Source of the DNA: Theocolax elegans
Lineage: Eukaryota; Arthropoda; Insecta; Hymenoptera; Cerocephalidae
Length of the DNA stretch: 64,000 nucleotides
Reading direction: 5' to 3'
NCBI GenBank assembly: GCA_026168455.1
Contig: CM047427.1
Span: 44,173,500-44,237,499, forward strand
In this document: in pieces, positions 10,944-29,614 of the stretch
Layout: each line of letters starts with the position of its first letter
Numbering within the stretch: the first letter of the stretch is position 1
The notes under the pieces: generated by a model
Database searches by the model: none
Seen by the model: only the letters and a program-made list of their open reading frames with translations
Told to the model about the DNA's origin: nothing
Made by a program: the position numbers and the translations under genes

Positions 10944-11244
10944 CTAGGAGAGGCCACGGCCTTCGGATCACGGATCTTAACCAAACTCTGGGATATGTTT
11001 TGTAATATAAAAATATGAAGAAATCCAAATTTTTAGACCCTAACGCTGCGATTTATCAAAGTTATAGGCCACTAAAGCAAATTGTGAAGTGAAAGTACTT
11101 TTTCTTCACAATTTGCTTTAGTGGCCTATAACTTTGATAAAGCGTTAGGGTCTAAAAATTTGGATTTCTTCATATTTTTATATTACAAAACATATCCCAG
11201 AGTTTGGTTAAGATCCGTGATCCGAAGGCCGTAACCTCTCCTAG
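10944..11244. mobile_element. Tourist-like (PIF/Harbinger-type) MITE nested in the solo LTR
   Basis: A nearly perfect 301-bp palindrome starts CTAGGAGAGGC and ends with its complement CCTCTCCTAG, flanked by TTA on both sides. The 3-bp TTA duplication is the signature of the PIF/Harbinger superfamily. The arms of about 145 bp meet around 11090-11105. There is no coding capacity. It splits the LTR landmarks that are contiguous at 57.4-58.3 kb, so it inserted after the LTR. Confidence 0.88.
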
Positions 11245-12135
11245 TTAGATTAACTTAGAAAAATAACAAAATAAAAACGTTTGTAACTTAGCAAGCTTGA
11301 AAATTGATTGAAAAGTTTGACTTGGATGAACTGAATGGAACTGACTTGTCCTTGCACTTTTCCTTTACACATCAGCTCGGTGATGCACTTTTAAGCTCCC
11401 ACTCTTGCGTAGGAGGGCTGGAAAAGCCTGAGAGTGCAACCCAAAATCGAGCGCGCTGACCCTCTAATTGGTTAGTGCAAGGCCCAGAGGCCGTCCTAAT
11501 TTTCCAAAGGGAGGACCTTTCTGTCTCTCAATCGGTAACGAAAGTTGAAAAATGCATCGTCAGATGGTATTGCATGTACCATTTAAGCTCATCTTTCAAT
11601 TTTAATTATAAATTTTAACTTATTTACGTTAAAAATATAATAATGTTATTCTTAAACTTATTAATATTTATCTAATATATAAACTTATATAATAAAAGAA
11701 ACATGCATGTTACATGCATATATTTTTTTATTACATACATGTAACATTTATGTTTTTACAACTTAAATTTAACTACAAAATATTATAAAATATAGTTATT
11801 ACTTAAAAATAATCTAAGTTAATTTCTATAGAAAAATGTAATAACTATAAAGAATATAATAGTTTTTCATTATCATTTTTAAATACATGACAAATATAAT
11901 ACACATATATACATGTAATTTATTTTAACTATTATAAATTCTATTAATTATTAACAATATACTTATTAATATTTAAAGTTATTAAACATAATTACAACTT
12001 TAATATTAAGTATTAAAGTTAACTAATAGTTACATGATATATATATATATATATACATATACATATTTATAATCATTATATCTCTATAAAGCACCATTAT
12101 ATTATTTGTTTTAATAATAACTAATTTGAAAAGTT

Positions 12136-12470
12136 ATGAATGATTTTTAAAACATAATTCAAAAATTATTTTATTTAAAACTATTATAAATATAATAAGT
12201 AATTTAAAGTAAAGAGTTGAACAAAATTTCAATAAAATCAGTTAAACATGCATACAATATATGCTAAATTCATATATATATATTAGATATTTATTTGTTT
12301 ATAGATATATGAATGATTTTTAAAACATAATTCAAAAATTATTTTATTTAAAACTATTATAAATATAATAAGTAATTTAAAGTAAAGAGTTGAACAAAAT
12401 TTCAATAAAATCAGTTAAACATGCATACAATATATGCTTAAATTCATATATATATATAGTTATATATTTA
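12136..12470 (+). repeat. Tandem duplication of about 171 bp inside the solo LTR
   Basis: The stretch beginning ATGAATGATTTTTAAAACAT occurs at 12136 and again at 12307 with near identity over about 150 bp. It lengthens this LTR relative to the 57435-59308 copy. Short TA runs lie at its edges and at 12539-12580. Confidence 0.85.
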
Positions 12471-12549
12471 TTTGTTTTTATTATTTTCTTATAAATATAT
12501 AACCATTCATAATTTTACAATTTCAATTATTTACTAAGATATATATATA

Positions 12550-12580
<31 letters not shown>

Positions 12581-12582
12581 AA

Positions 12583-17875
<5,293 letters not shown>

Positions 17876-18375
17876 CGCGTGAAGTGGTACCACTTACTTT
17901 GTACGCTGCTGTAGTCGTTGGTAAACAACGACCAGCCGATCGGTTGCTTTCTCTCTCTCTCACTCTCGCTGCGGTGTCGGACGGATTGTCCGCTCGCCCG
18001 TGCACCGGGGTTGTGTGGCTGCAGGCAGATGCACGGTGTAGCACCACTCACTGCAAATGCAGGATCGGCCTGCAGTCGAAACACACACACAAAACGCACG
18101 GTAAATCACAGCACGGCGAAGCCGAACACGGGACGCGGGGGGATCACACCTGTCGCGTAAGAAGGTGGTTATCACTCTATCCAGTGCGCGCGAATCTCCC
18201 CCTTACCTCTCTAATGAGGTGCGTGCGCGAAGTTGATCCCGCCCGTGTAGCCACGACGAACCGAGCCGAGCCGAATCTCGCCGGCTCGAACCGATGCAAA
18301 CATTATGATACTGTTCGCTCGTGTTGCTCGAATTCGTCAAACGGTGAGGTAAACAGTACCTTACCGTTACAATAC

Positions 18376-19310
18376 ATTTAAATTTTTTTTTAATTTTTAA
18401 GAAATTATATAAATTTTATTTCTTTTTAATATTGATAATATTAATTTATTTATTGTATAATTTTAAACTCAGCTTTAATTATAATGAGTTCACTTTGAGT
18501 GCTGTGATTTTATGGTTGGTTAATTGTTGTTGTGTGATTATTATGAGAGACTTTACATTTGCTCTTTTCAGGCTTCCTCAAGGTTTTTTGATATGATTTA
18601 TCCCTTAGGCCACGATAGTATTTATGCATCTTATGCATTTCGTTAAAATTCAAGATAATGAAAATTTATCAAATTATTCTATAATGTTACTTAATTCTAC
18701 ATTTAAAATTATAATCAATTTCGATATTTGTATTTGCAATTGTTTTTTATAAGCAATTGAAATTTAAAGTGTTTTTTAATTATATCAAACAACTCAATTG
18801 TATGATTTTAATATTAATTTTAATTGTAGTTTTTGGTTAAATTTATATTTTAACTAATTAATTTATTTTTTATATTTGTATTAAAAAATGCCGAAATATT
18901 GAAATTTCAATCAGTTTTTTAACTGTCCAGATTGCTTTTAATCTAAAATCTACAAATTAAACAAATTAGACAATTACGAATTCGATTTAATTATTTTATT
19001 TAAAGTTTGAAATAAATAGTAGATACAAGTGCATTTAATCGATTTAGTCTAGACAAACAGTTTGTGACGTCATAATATTCTAGGAAGGAAAAGCTTTTGT
19101 TTTCTTCGCTTGAATCAATTATATCGTTATGGATCATATGTTGTCTATCTGCATGACTATCAATTCTCTAAGTTACGCTAAACTGTATTATCGTTGACTT
19201 ATCATTTAATTTAATTTAATTGTATCGATCAATGGTAACTAACTCATTGATTAAAGTTTTTGATGAGGGTGGACGTGATTTATACATCACAATATATCCC
19301 AATATAATAG
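18376..19310. other. AT-rich unassigned stretch
   Basis: Long T/A-rich sequence with a few near-TTAATT repeats. I see no open frame, RNA gene or repeat boundary that I can support. Confidence 0.5.
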
Positions 19311-20480
19311 ATATACCGCAATAAAAAAAACCTCGAAATTCCCAACAAATTCCGTAATTAGTGCAAATATCCCGCAATACATTAAAAACCCCAAAACCTC
19401 AAGAAATTCCGTAATTAGTGAAAAATCCTAAAATACCTTAAGTACTCCCGAAATTCCCAAAAGTCCCGTAATTAGTGCAACAATCCCTAAATACCACGAA
19501 AATTCCCGAAACAAAGAAGAAATCTCATAATTGGTGCAGACATCCTGGAAAACCTATAAAATTCTCCATATATCGAAAAAAATCTCACAATTACAGTAAT
19601 TAGTGCAAATATCCCAGAATACCTTCAAAACTACCGAAAAATTGGAGGAATCCAGTAATTAGTGTCAATATCCCAAAATACCTTAAAAATTGCTGAAACC
19701 CCCAAAAACTCCGTATTTGTGCCGATATACCGGAAAACCTCAAACATTACCGATAACCCCAAAAAATTCCGTATTTCCGCAGATATACCGGAATATCTTA
19801 AAAATTCCCATAATCCCCCAAAAAAATTCGGCAGTAGTGAATAATTCCGAAAACCTCAAAAATTCCCGAAAACCTCAAGAAATACGTAAATAGTGATATA
19901 TCTCGAAACACCTTAAAATTTCCGAATATCCAAATCTCTAGTAATTAGTGCAAATATCCCAAAACATCTCAAAAATTCCTGAGACCCACAAAAATTCCGT
20001 ATTTGTGCAGATATACCGGAATACCTTAAAAATTCCCGGAATCACCAAAAAAATACGAAATTAGTGACAAATCCCGGAAAAACTGAAAAACTCCCGAAAA
20101 CTCCAAGAATTCACGGAAATAGTAAAAAACTCAAAACATCTGAAAAATTTCCGAAAAAACCGAAAAATTTGAGTAATTCGTGCAAATATCCAGGAATACT
20201 TTAAAATTTTCTGAAATAACGAAGAAATTCAGTAATTATTGCAAATATCCCGAAATATCTCACGAATCCCGAGAACCCCAAAAAAACCGTATTGCAGATA
20301 TACCGGAATACCTTAAAAATTCCCGAAATCCCCAAGAAAAATACGGCATTGGTGAATAATCGCGAAATACCTCAAAAATTCCCGAAAGCCTGACGAAATT
20401 ACAGAAATAGTGAAAAATTTGAAAATAACTTAAAAAATTCCGAAAAATCACAGATATCCAGTAATTATTGTAAATATTGC
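19310..20480 (+). repeat. Degenerate CCCGAAA/CCGTAATTAGTG minisatellite, copy 1
   Basis: The sequence is built from a variable unit of roughly 60-75 bp with consensus elements ATTCCCGAAA, CCCCAAAAAATTCCG, TAATTAGTGCAAATATCCCG and GAATACCTTAAAAATT. It repeats about 15-18 times with many indels. The short open frames it contains on both strands are repeat by-products. It lies at the start of the 2.9-kb tandem duplication. Confidence 0.85.
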
Positions 20481-22302
20481 GGCAATATATGACAATACAT
20501 TACTGTCACCTTCAGTTATTATAATAATAATTTTGATCTATTTATCTATAGTAATCCTTCAGATTAGTATTATAATTTTGTAGTGGTTATAAAGCCAAAA
20601 ATCCAGCATTATAGATGTTTAAAACTTTTTTTTTATAATTGTATAATAATGTTTGTATTTTTAACAGCTTACAGGAGATTAAATTTATACTGAATAAAGC
20701 GAAGATTCTTTTCTACCACTTCAAGGTACTACATGAATTCTTTTGTAATGATCAAGTTAACAGATTCATCGTTATAAAGCAACAAATATACATTTCTATT
20801 AATATTTCGAACGTTTTTTTCCAGATATTTTGTTCAAAAATGGTCTTACTCGTTTAGACCTACTCTGAAAATTTATAGGCAGTTTCTGACTATAAAAATA
20901 CATGCTTTAGACAGTGTTTGGTTTTGAGAGTCCGGAGCAGAATTGCTGATTTTCATTATTTAATGTTTAATTGTCTTACAAGAGTGTGACAGTATACATT
21001 TATGACTTTTATTTTATTTAAGATCAATCAGAGCATACACAATTACTTTCATTCATATTTTTCACACCAGCATGTTACAATCCGCGTTATATACACTGCC
21101 TGCTCCCGACACGTTAGTCTCAATCAACTCTGACAGTAATCTACAAGAGAAGAAGGGTCAAGGTAAACCCTACTATCCGAGAATTAATATGTCATTCGTG
21201 TTAGCGCTATTGAGAAATTTTAGCCTTGTAATGTTATAAGCAGGGCACTCTGTAAGAATATGCTGTAAAGTTTCATTAAGTTTAGATGGCTTACAAGGTT
21301 GTGACAGCATATATATATGACTTTAAAGGTATTTTTAATGAAAATTTCAGAAAATTGTACAAAAAAAGCTTATTTATGATTATAGTGGAAAATGCTCCCC
21401 TGGGACCTAAAAATTAATGAAAATGGGCATATAATGCAAAAAAGTGCTAGAATGTCAATTTTGTCATTTTCATTCCTTATAAAAAAATATTTTAGTGCTG
21501 TTTTATTTCGTTTTCTGATAAAAAGAACGTTATGTTTGTCGAATGCATTTTATTCTTTTCATAAGTAATACTAAGTCAAGTATAAAAGTCACATGCCAAA
21601 CACTATTTACTAGTAGGTATCAACAATGGGTATACAGCGTACGAATTTTGGTATTCTTACGAGCAATACTCTTACACCAGTGTCTCACTTAGCCGTAAGC
21701 GAGTTATTATCAATTAGCAGGCGTCTGTTATAAATTTCTCTGCGGCTTTATGGCACTGCCTTGCCAAGTATCCAACATGTGTTAAAAGTGTCATGATATT
21801 GCATAAATATTAAAATCCAGTATAGAAGACGAGATAATAGTTATGACAATTTGTATATAGGAGATTTTGAGGTCGCTGATTACTAAGCCTTTATCAAAAT
21901 GACAAAATTCAAAATGACGAATCCAATATGAACAATCAAGACTTTTAAAAAATGGTAATTCTTATTTGTAATTTGTTAGAACGAGGGTTCGCGAGGTCGC
22001 GCTGGTTAGATGCCTGCTAAATAGTTTCAGGAAAATCTGAATGCGGCAGTTTCGCGCCATTTTTTTTTTTTTTTTTTTGTTTTTTTGAATTTGTCATTTT
22101 GACAACGGATTTGTATCAGCAATCTCAAAACCCCTACATCTAAATTTCAGTAAAAGTTATCATTTTCGAAATTTGATCGCCATATTGTTCCAACGGATGT
22201 TTGAATTTGAAATTTGAATAGCAATTCAGAATCAGCTAACTCAAAAAACCTGTACACCAAAATGTAAAAAAATCGATGTTTGGAAAATGCGTGACTGAAA
22301 GG
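19380..22302 (+). repeat. 2.9-kb tandem duplication, unit 1
   Basis: The unit is followed directly by a second copy (22303-25209), joined at GACTGAAAGGTAATTAAAAACC. It consists of minisatellite, a dispersed repeat (20500-21500, also present at 32010-32880) that contains an extra ~310-bp LINE fragment, and an AT-rich 3' part with GTTCGCGAGGTCGC. The interior is almost identical between units, but the last ~350 bp of this unit and the first ~300 bp of the next carry many small indels. Confidence 0.88.
21060..21310 (-). pseudogene. LINE C-terminal fragment (copy 1)
   Basis: On the minus strand the frame reads PCKPSKLNETLQHILTECPA and continues NITRLKFLN to a stop. The Cys...His...Cys ending (HILTECPAY) is the pattern at the C-terminus of RNase H-bearing non-LTR elements. 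Compared with the related repeat at 32.7 kb, this copy has about 310 bp extra here, flanked by similar GTGTGACAGyATA sequences. Confidence 0.5.
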
Positions 22303-25209
22303 TAATTAAAAACCCCCAAAACCTCAAGAAATCCGTAATTAGTGAAAGAATCCTTTGAAAATACACTTAAGTACTCCCGAATTCACAAAAGTCCCGCTAA
22401 TTAGTGCAACAATCCCTAAATACCCACGAAAATTACCGCAACAAAGAAGAAATCTCATTAATTGGTGCAGACATCCTGGAACACCTATAAAATTCTCACA
22501 TATATCGAAAAAAATCTCACAATTACAGTAATAGTGCAAATATCCCAGAATCCTTCAAAACTAACGAAAAAATTGGAGGAATCCGTAATTAGTGGTCAAT
22601 ATCCCAAAATACCTTAAACATTGCTGAAACCCCCAAAAACTCCGTATTTGTGCCGATATACCGGGAAACCTCAAACATTACCGATAACCCCAAAAAATTC
22701 CGTATTTCCGCAGATATACCGGAATATCTTAAAAATTCCCATAATCCCCCAAAAAAATTCGGCAGTAGTGAATAATTCCGAAAAACCTCAAAAATTCCCG
22801 AAAACCTCAAGAAAATACGTAAATAGTGATATATCTCGAAACACCTTAAAATTTCCGAATATCCAAAATCTCTAGTAATTAGTGCAAATATCCCAAAACA
22901 TCTCAAAAATTCCTGAGACCCACAAAAATTCCGTATTTGTGCAGATATACCGGAATACCTTAAAAATTCCCGGAATCACCAAAAAAATACGAAATTAGTG
23001 ACAAATCCCGGAAAAACTGAAAAACTCCCGAAAACTCCAAGAATTCACGGAAATAGTAAAAAACTCAAAACATCTGAAAAATTTCCGAAAAACCGAAAAA
23101 TTTGAGTAATTCGTGCAAATATCCAGGAATACTTTAAAATTTTCTGAAATAACGAAGAAATTCAGTAATTATTGCAAATATCCCGAAATATCTCACGAAA
23201 TCCCGAGAACCCCAAAAAAACCGTATTGCAGATATACCGGAATACCTTAAAAATTCCCGAAATCCCCAAGAAAATACGGCATTGGTGAATAATCGCGAAA
23301 TACCTCAAAAATTCCCGAAAGCCTGACGAAATTACAGAAATAGTGAAAAATTTGAAAATAACTTAAAAAATTCCGAAAAATCACAGATATCCAGTAATTA
23401 TTGTAAATATTGCGGCAATATATGACAATACATTACTGTCACCTTCAGTTATTATAATAATAATTTTGATCTATTTATCTATAGTAATCCTTCAGATTAG
23501 TATTATAATTTTTGTAGTGGTTATAAAGCCAAAAATCCAGCATTATAGATGTTTAAAACTTTTTTTTTATAATTGTATAATAATGTTTGTATTTTTAACA
23601 GCTTACAGGAGATTAAATTTATACTGAATAAAGCGAAGATTCTTTTCTACCACTTCAAGGTACTACATGAATTCTTTTGTAATGATCAAGTTAACAGATT
23701 CATCGTTATAAAGCAACAAATATACATTTCTATTAATATTTCGAACGTTTTTTCCAGATATTTTGTTCAAAAATGGTCTTACTCGTTTAGACCTACTCTG
23801 AAAATTTATAGGCAGTTTCTGACTATAAAAATACATGCTTTAGACAGTGTTTGGTTTTGAGAGTCCGGAGCAGAATTGCTGATTTTCATTATTTAATGTT
23901 TAATTGTCTTACAAGAGTGTGACAGTATACATTTATGACTTTTATTTTATTTAAGATCAATCAGAGCATACACAATTACTTTCATTCATATTTTTCACAC
24001 CAGCATGTTACAATCCGCGTTATATACACTGCCTGCTCCCGACACGTTAGTCTCAATCAACTCTGACAGTAATCTACAAGAGAAGAAGGGTCAAGGTAAA
24101 CCCTACTATCCGAGAATTAATATGTCATTCGTGTTAGCGCTATTGAGAAATTTTAGCCTTGTAATGTTATAAGCAGGGCACTCTGTAAGAATATGCTGTA
24201 AAGTTTCATTAAGTTTAGATGGCTTACAAGGTTGTGACAGCATATATATATGACTTTAAAGGTATTTTTAATGAAAATTTCAGAAAATTGTACAAAAAAA
24301 GCTTATTTATGATTATAGTGGAAAATGCTCCCCTGGGACCTAAAAATTAATGAAAATGGGCATATAATGCAAAAAAGTGCTAGAATGTCAATTTTGTCAT
24401 TTTCATTCCTTATAAAAAAAATATTTTAGTGCTGTTTTATTTCGTTTCTGATAAAAAGAACGTTATGTTTGTTCGAATGCATTTTTATTCTTTTCATAAG
24501 TAATACTAAGTCAAGTATAAAAGTCACATGCCAAACACTATTTACTAGTAGGTATCAACAATGGGTATACAGCGTACGAATTTTGGTATTCTTACGAGCA
24601 ATACTCTTACACCAGTGTCTCACTTAGCCGTAAGCGAGTTATTATCAATTAGCAGGCGTCTGTTATAAATTTCTCTGCGGCTTTATGGCACTGCCTTGCC
24701 AAGTATCCAACATGTGTTAAAAGTGTCATGATATTGCATAAATATTAAAATCCAGTATAGAAGACGAGATAATAGTTATGACAATTTGTATATAGGAGAT
24801 TTTGAGGTCGCTGATTACTAAGCCTTTATCAAAATGACAAAATTCAAAATGACGAATCCAATATGAACAATCAAACTTTTAAAAAATGGTAATTCTTTTT
24901 GTAATTTGTTATACGAGGGTTCGCGAGGTCGCTGGTTAGATGCCTGCTAAATAGTTTCCGAAAATCTGAATGCGGCAGTTTCGCCATTTTGAATTTTGTC
25001 ATTTTGACAACGGATTTGTAATCAGCAATCTCAAAAACCCCTACATACTAAATTTCAGAAAAATTATCATTTTTCGAAATTTAGATCGGCCATATTGGAT
25101 CCACGATTTTGAATTTTGAAATTTGATAGCAGATTCATAATCAGCTAACTCAAAAACCCTTGTACACAAAATGTAAAAAAAATCGATGTTTTGGAAAAAT
25201 TCGTGACTG
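22303..25209 (+). repeat. 2.9-kb tandem duplication, unit 2
   Basis: This is the second copy of 19380-22302. It includes minisatellite (22303-23405), the dispersed repeat and the LINE fragment. It lacks the 22-base poly-T run found in unit 1 near 22061. The clustering of differences near unit ends suggests low-quality consensus at a collapse or expansion junction. Confidence 0.88.
24000..24250 (-). pseudogene. LINE C-terminal fragment (copy 2)
   Basis: This is the copy of 21060-21310 in the second tandem unit, with the same HILTECPAY ending. It is not independent. Confidence 0.45.
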
Positions 25210-25849
25210 AAAGGGTAAGGGAACAAACCTGCTTGAAATTATGAAAAAATCGATTTTTTGTAATTGTTTTTTGTTCAAGACAATGTTATTAAAAATCGTA
25301 TTTTGTATTCCGCATGTCATAATTTTATAACATTATAATGTAATAATGTAATAATAATGGTGCGCTATTTGACGGAACAAAAAAAAATTTCATACAACTG
25401 TAGAAATATATAACCTAATATTTAGTCTGCAGTAACAGCTGTATTCTAATTTTTTTACCATTAAGTATCTGCTGAATGCTGAATAATTCTTTTAAATTGA
25501 TAGTGCAAATCGACATTGTTAAAAAGTTAATGTTGTATCTTTCGCTAGGATATGTTCTACAATAAATTTATCAGATACGTAGTTTTCCTTATTTCAATGT
25601 AATGGTTATTTGTATGTAAATATTAAATATTTTTGGCTATTTTATTTACAAATTCTGAAGAAGGAATTATATCATGTGTTGCTGTATTGGATCAATACGA
25701 CATTTTATTTACGTTTTGAGTGAAAAGTTAAAGTATAAAGTTTATAGTTTAAAAGTATAAAGTTTAAAGTTTATAAAGTGTGTAATTGTAATGTAAAGTT
25801 TGTTATTTTAAACTTCAAGAGTTGAAAAAACGTGAATATTTTCAAGAGT
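25210..25849. other. AT-rich unassigned stretch
   Basis: Contains a run of AAGTATAAAGTTTA-type short repeats near 25725-25800. No gene is supported. Confidence 0.5.
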
Positions 25850-26229
25850 TTAATTTGTAATTTTTACCCTCCATTGTTGAATTAGTAAATAGTCGATTGT
25901 TGAGGGTCAATAATAAATAAAACCAATTTATTTATGTAAGTGCACAACGTTTCATCGGCTAGGTTTGCAGACCTCTTCAGGTATTGAATTTATTGGACAA
26001 AATTATAAACATTTATTTAAAATTTTATAATACTTGTGACTTAAAAATCAAATTTTACTTTAATATTGAATATAATGTTACAGTCCAAGTCAGCTTCGTC
26101 GAATAATATTTAATACGAAATCAATGAGTATTTATACAAAAACAAAGTAGGTGTATGTTTATAAACTATACGTCATAGTTTGTGTACATTAGTCTCTTTA
26201 AACTATATTCATAACATTTCTATGTTGAC

Positions 26230-26623
26230 GGTTTAACTGTTGAGTATCTTCCATTCTGTTAATCGTCGAATTATGATGATTGATATGTAGCATTTCCGAA
26301 ATCGGTCTTTTTTGTAACAAGATTCTTTATCTATTATTTTTGCATCTTCCCAGTTAAAATTGTGATTTACGTTATATAAAATATATACAGTAACAACGGC
26401 TTCTGGATTTTTATTGTTCTGATATTCTTTTATTCGTTTTTTTTAGGCAGCGTTTTGTTTCTCCAATATAAATAGCCGGGCATTTAATACAAGATAACTT
26501 GTAAACTACCCTTGTATCTACCCATTTTGATGTTTTGTCTTTGCCTAATTTTATAATAGTATCAAGTTTGTGATTTATTAATGGAATATTAATAATATTA
26601 TATTTCTTAGCATTCGGGAACAT
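26230..26623 (-). pseudogene. GIY-YIG endonuclease domain of the Penelope-like element
   Basis: The open frame 26411-26623 contains VVYKLSCIKCPAIYIGETKR, which has the GIY-YIG pair in Penelope form (VVYKL ... IYIGETKR) with the CxxC spacing seen in the family. A frame shift near 26440-26450, in a run of Ts, separates it from the downstream part (EAVVTVYILYNVNHNFNWED) that continues to about 26240. The same segment is repeated inverted at 27560-27800. Confidence 0.82.
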
Positions 26624-26639
26624 TTATTGAAAAACTCTT

Positions 26640-27510
26640 TATTATAAGGTTGTGATATGGTACATATTGGGATTTCTTTTATCTATTTTAACATTGTTTT
26701 TAATTGTAATATTGCGTTTTGTTTTATTTATTGCTGTATTTATAAATTCAATACGATAATCATTGCCTTTTAGCATTTCTGTAATAATATTTAGATTTTC
26801 TTTATGAAACTGTTTTTTGACAATATCATTACCCTATCTACTAAATTATAAATAATATCACGGTTCTGTTGTATTGTGTGATTAGAATTAAAATTTAATA
26901 ACCAATTTGAATTAGTTGGTTTTCTATACCAGTTTGTAATAATACTTTTGTTTTCTTTGATTAATGTGAGGTCAAGAAAATTTATACAATTATTATTTTC
27001 TTTTTATATGTAAATTTGAGGTGTTCATTATAATTGTTAAAGATGTTGAGAACTGTGTTTATATGACTTTTTTCTACGCATAAAACTGTACCATCTACAT
27101 ATCTATAATAAAAAATTGGTTTGCAATTGTGTTTACTTTTTAATTCTGTTAAACAGTGGGTCTCAAGATCATCCATTACTAAATCCATGAATAATGGTGT
27201 TATGGCGATACCATTGGAGATTCGAATATTTGTTTGTTTTTATAATTCTCGTTCATGATATGTTATGTGTAGAGACTTTTTTCTTACCGATTTTGTGTTG
27301 TTTACAATAATATCCCTAATTTCATTTTTAGTTTCAATTTTATCTAAGGAATATTCAACATTTATAATCGTTGTTACAATATCATAATTAGTAAATTTTG
27401 ATATGCAATTAAATTTTGAACCGAGAGATGCTACCTTTATTACATTTTCAGGAATTGTACTAGAAGATAAGTTTTTTATCCATTGGTTTTTTGTGCTGTT
27501 ATTACTGCAT
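26640..27510 (-). pseudogene. Penelope-type reverse transcriptase remnant
   Basis: In shifting minus-strand frames the order is SNGIAITPLFMDLVMDDLE, IFYYRYVDGTVLCVEKSHI, YNEHLKFT, NCINFLDLTLIKENKS, NWYRKPTNSNWLL and IIYNLVDR. This is the conserved order of Penelope RT. The catalytic YxDD box reads YVDG, so the second aspartate is lost. In live relatives the enzyme primes on exposed DNA ends or on nicks made by the linked GIY-YIG domain. Confidence 0.82.
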
Positions 27511-28205
27511 TGTCTAATTAAACATCAAAATGGGAGGAGACATGGGTAGTTTACAAGTTATCTTGTACTAAATGACCGGCTATTTATATTGGAGAAACAA
27601 AACTCTGCCCAAAAAAAACGAATGAAAGAACATCAGAACAATAAAAATCAAGAAGCCGTTGTTATTGTACATATTTTATATAACGTAAATCACAATTTTA
27701 ACTGGGAAGATGCAAAAATAATAGATAAAGAATCTTGTTATAAAAAAGGCTGATTTCGAAAATGTTACATATCAATCATCATAATTCGACGATTAACAGA
27801 ATGGAAGATACTCAACAGTTAAACCGTCAATATAGAAATGTTATGAATATAGTTTAAAGAGACTAATGAACACAAACTGTGACGTATAGTTAGTAAACAC
27901 ACATCTACTTTGTTTTTGTATAAATACTCATTGATTTCGTATTAAATATTATTCGACGAAGCTGACTTGGACTGTAACATTATATTCAATATTAAGGTAA
28001 AATTTGATTTTTAAGTCACAAGTATTATAAAATTTGAAATAAATGTTTATAATTTTGTCCAATAAATTCAATACCTGAAGAGGTCTGCAAACCTAGCCGA
28101 CGAAACGTTGTGCACTTACATAAATAAATTGGTTTTATTTATTATTGACCCTCAACAATCGACTATTTACTAATTCAACAATGGAGGGTAAAAATTACAA
28201 ATTAA

Positions 28206-29613
28206 TGAATACAAATTTTTTTATACGCCATTTTGTTTAAAAAAAAAATTTTGGAAATTTTCTAGGGTCCATAACTTTCAGTTTTGGTATCATGGACACC
28301 TTTTTTATAGATCTTAGGCACATAAGAAAATTATAAGGCAAAAAAATTTGGACGAAAAAATTTTTGTTTATAAAAAAATCAGCGTTTTTTTTAAATGTTT
28401 ATTTTTGCCATAAAAACTTATTTTTTCAAAAAACGAATGTCATCATCAAAAAGGGCACACTTTAAAGCATCGGAATAGGTAGGTTAGAAATTTTTTTGAA
28501 ATGAAATTAACCACTTAATGACCGTTCGAAATCGGACCTAAAAAAATGTCCGTTCAGTCCTTAATGGGTTAAACATTCACTATGAACGCACACGGCTAAC
28601 ACCCAAACTAGCTTAATTATAATATTTATCATAAATTATTATTGATTTTATAATATTGTTTATTACGCCTTTACGTGACGCCCTAAGCCCCAGCGTGATC
28701 ATTAGGACATAAAAGAAAATTGTGCGCCTCTACCAAACTCCCCCGCCTCTCCCTGCATAAACATAAATAATGATAACCTAAAAAAAATTAGTATAAAAAA
28801 GTGTGATTATTTATAATACTATAAATTATTTGAATGTATATATAACTTAGTAAATAAATACCAATCCTAGTTGTTTTTCTTCTTGCATATTATAGTAGAC
28901 GGAAATTGTTTGTTGTGGTGAGGCAATCACGTTTCCTTATAATAATATATTGCTACTAATATATTTTCTATTTAAAAGGGCATGTTTAATAAAAATGAGA
29001 CATTTCGATTATAATATTTTAATATAATGTAAACATTGTGGACAGGCTACAAAATCCCTAATGTAATGTAAATATAGACGTTGACACTTACTTATATTTA
29101 CCAGCGGAACAGACACATAGGTAAGCTAATTAAAACATTAATGAAAATAGTGTTAATATATTACTTACCTACACACAAGCGACCAATTATGCGACAACCA
29201 GCAATAGTGGTATGTATAACAGGAATCGTTTCCGCTAATTCAGCTTCAAATACACTGGAAAATAAATGTAAATATATATATATATATATATACATACATA
29301 TATGAATTTGTATGTATGTATACTTATGCAAACACCAGAGTTTATCAACCTCTTATATTTAAAAAAAATAACATTCCAAATGTTATCCGACTCGATTGGG
29401 CCCAAGTTGCTTTTAGTTAAAATAATCATCAAATAATTGAAATTTGGGCCGAAGGCCCTAAAAAAGAATTTGGAATTTAAAGATTAGTTGCGTACTAACT
29501 ATTACTACTGAGTCCGCATAACGACTCTTGCAATTATAAATTTTGTAAAAGAATTACGCGGACGTCAGCATAAGTACATAAGTATCCACATAACACTACT
29601 CTTATTAAAACAT
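28206..29613. other. Unassigned stretch with an LTR-start-like motif
   Basis: AT-rich. Read on the minus strand, near 28665-28710 it holds ATCACGCTGGGGCTTAGGGCGT, later followed by AATAAACAAT. A related motif occurs near 36005-36055 (minus) and 37787 (plus). A TA run lies at 29274-29302. No gene is supported. Confidence 0.5.
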
Positions 29614-29614
29614 A

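Larger units (their letters stand above)
25850..28205 (-). mobile_element. Penelope-like element with inverted arms
   Basis: The ends AATTTGTAATTTTTACCCTCC are inverted at 25850 and 28205, and the inverted match runs about 650 bp inward (25850-26520 against 27540-28205). Between them the minus strand encodes Penelope-type RT segments followed by the GIY-YIG endonuclease domain. The right arm is therefore an inverted copy of the 3' part of the element, endonuclease sequence included. Partial copies in tandem or inverted orientation are characteristic of Penelope insertions. Frame shifts and an altered catalytic box indicate a dead copy. Confidence 0.85.
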
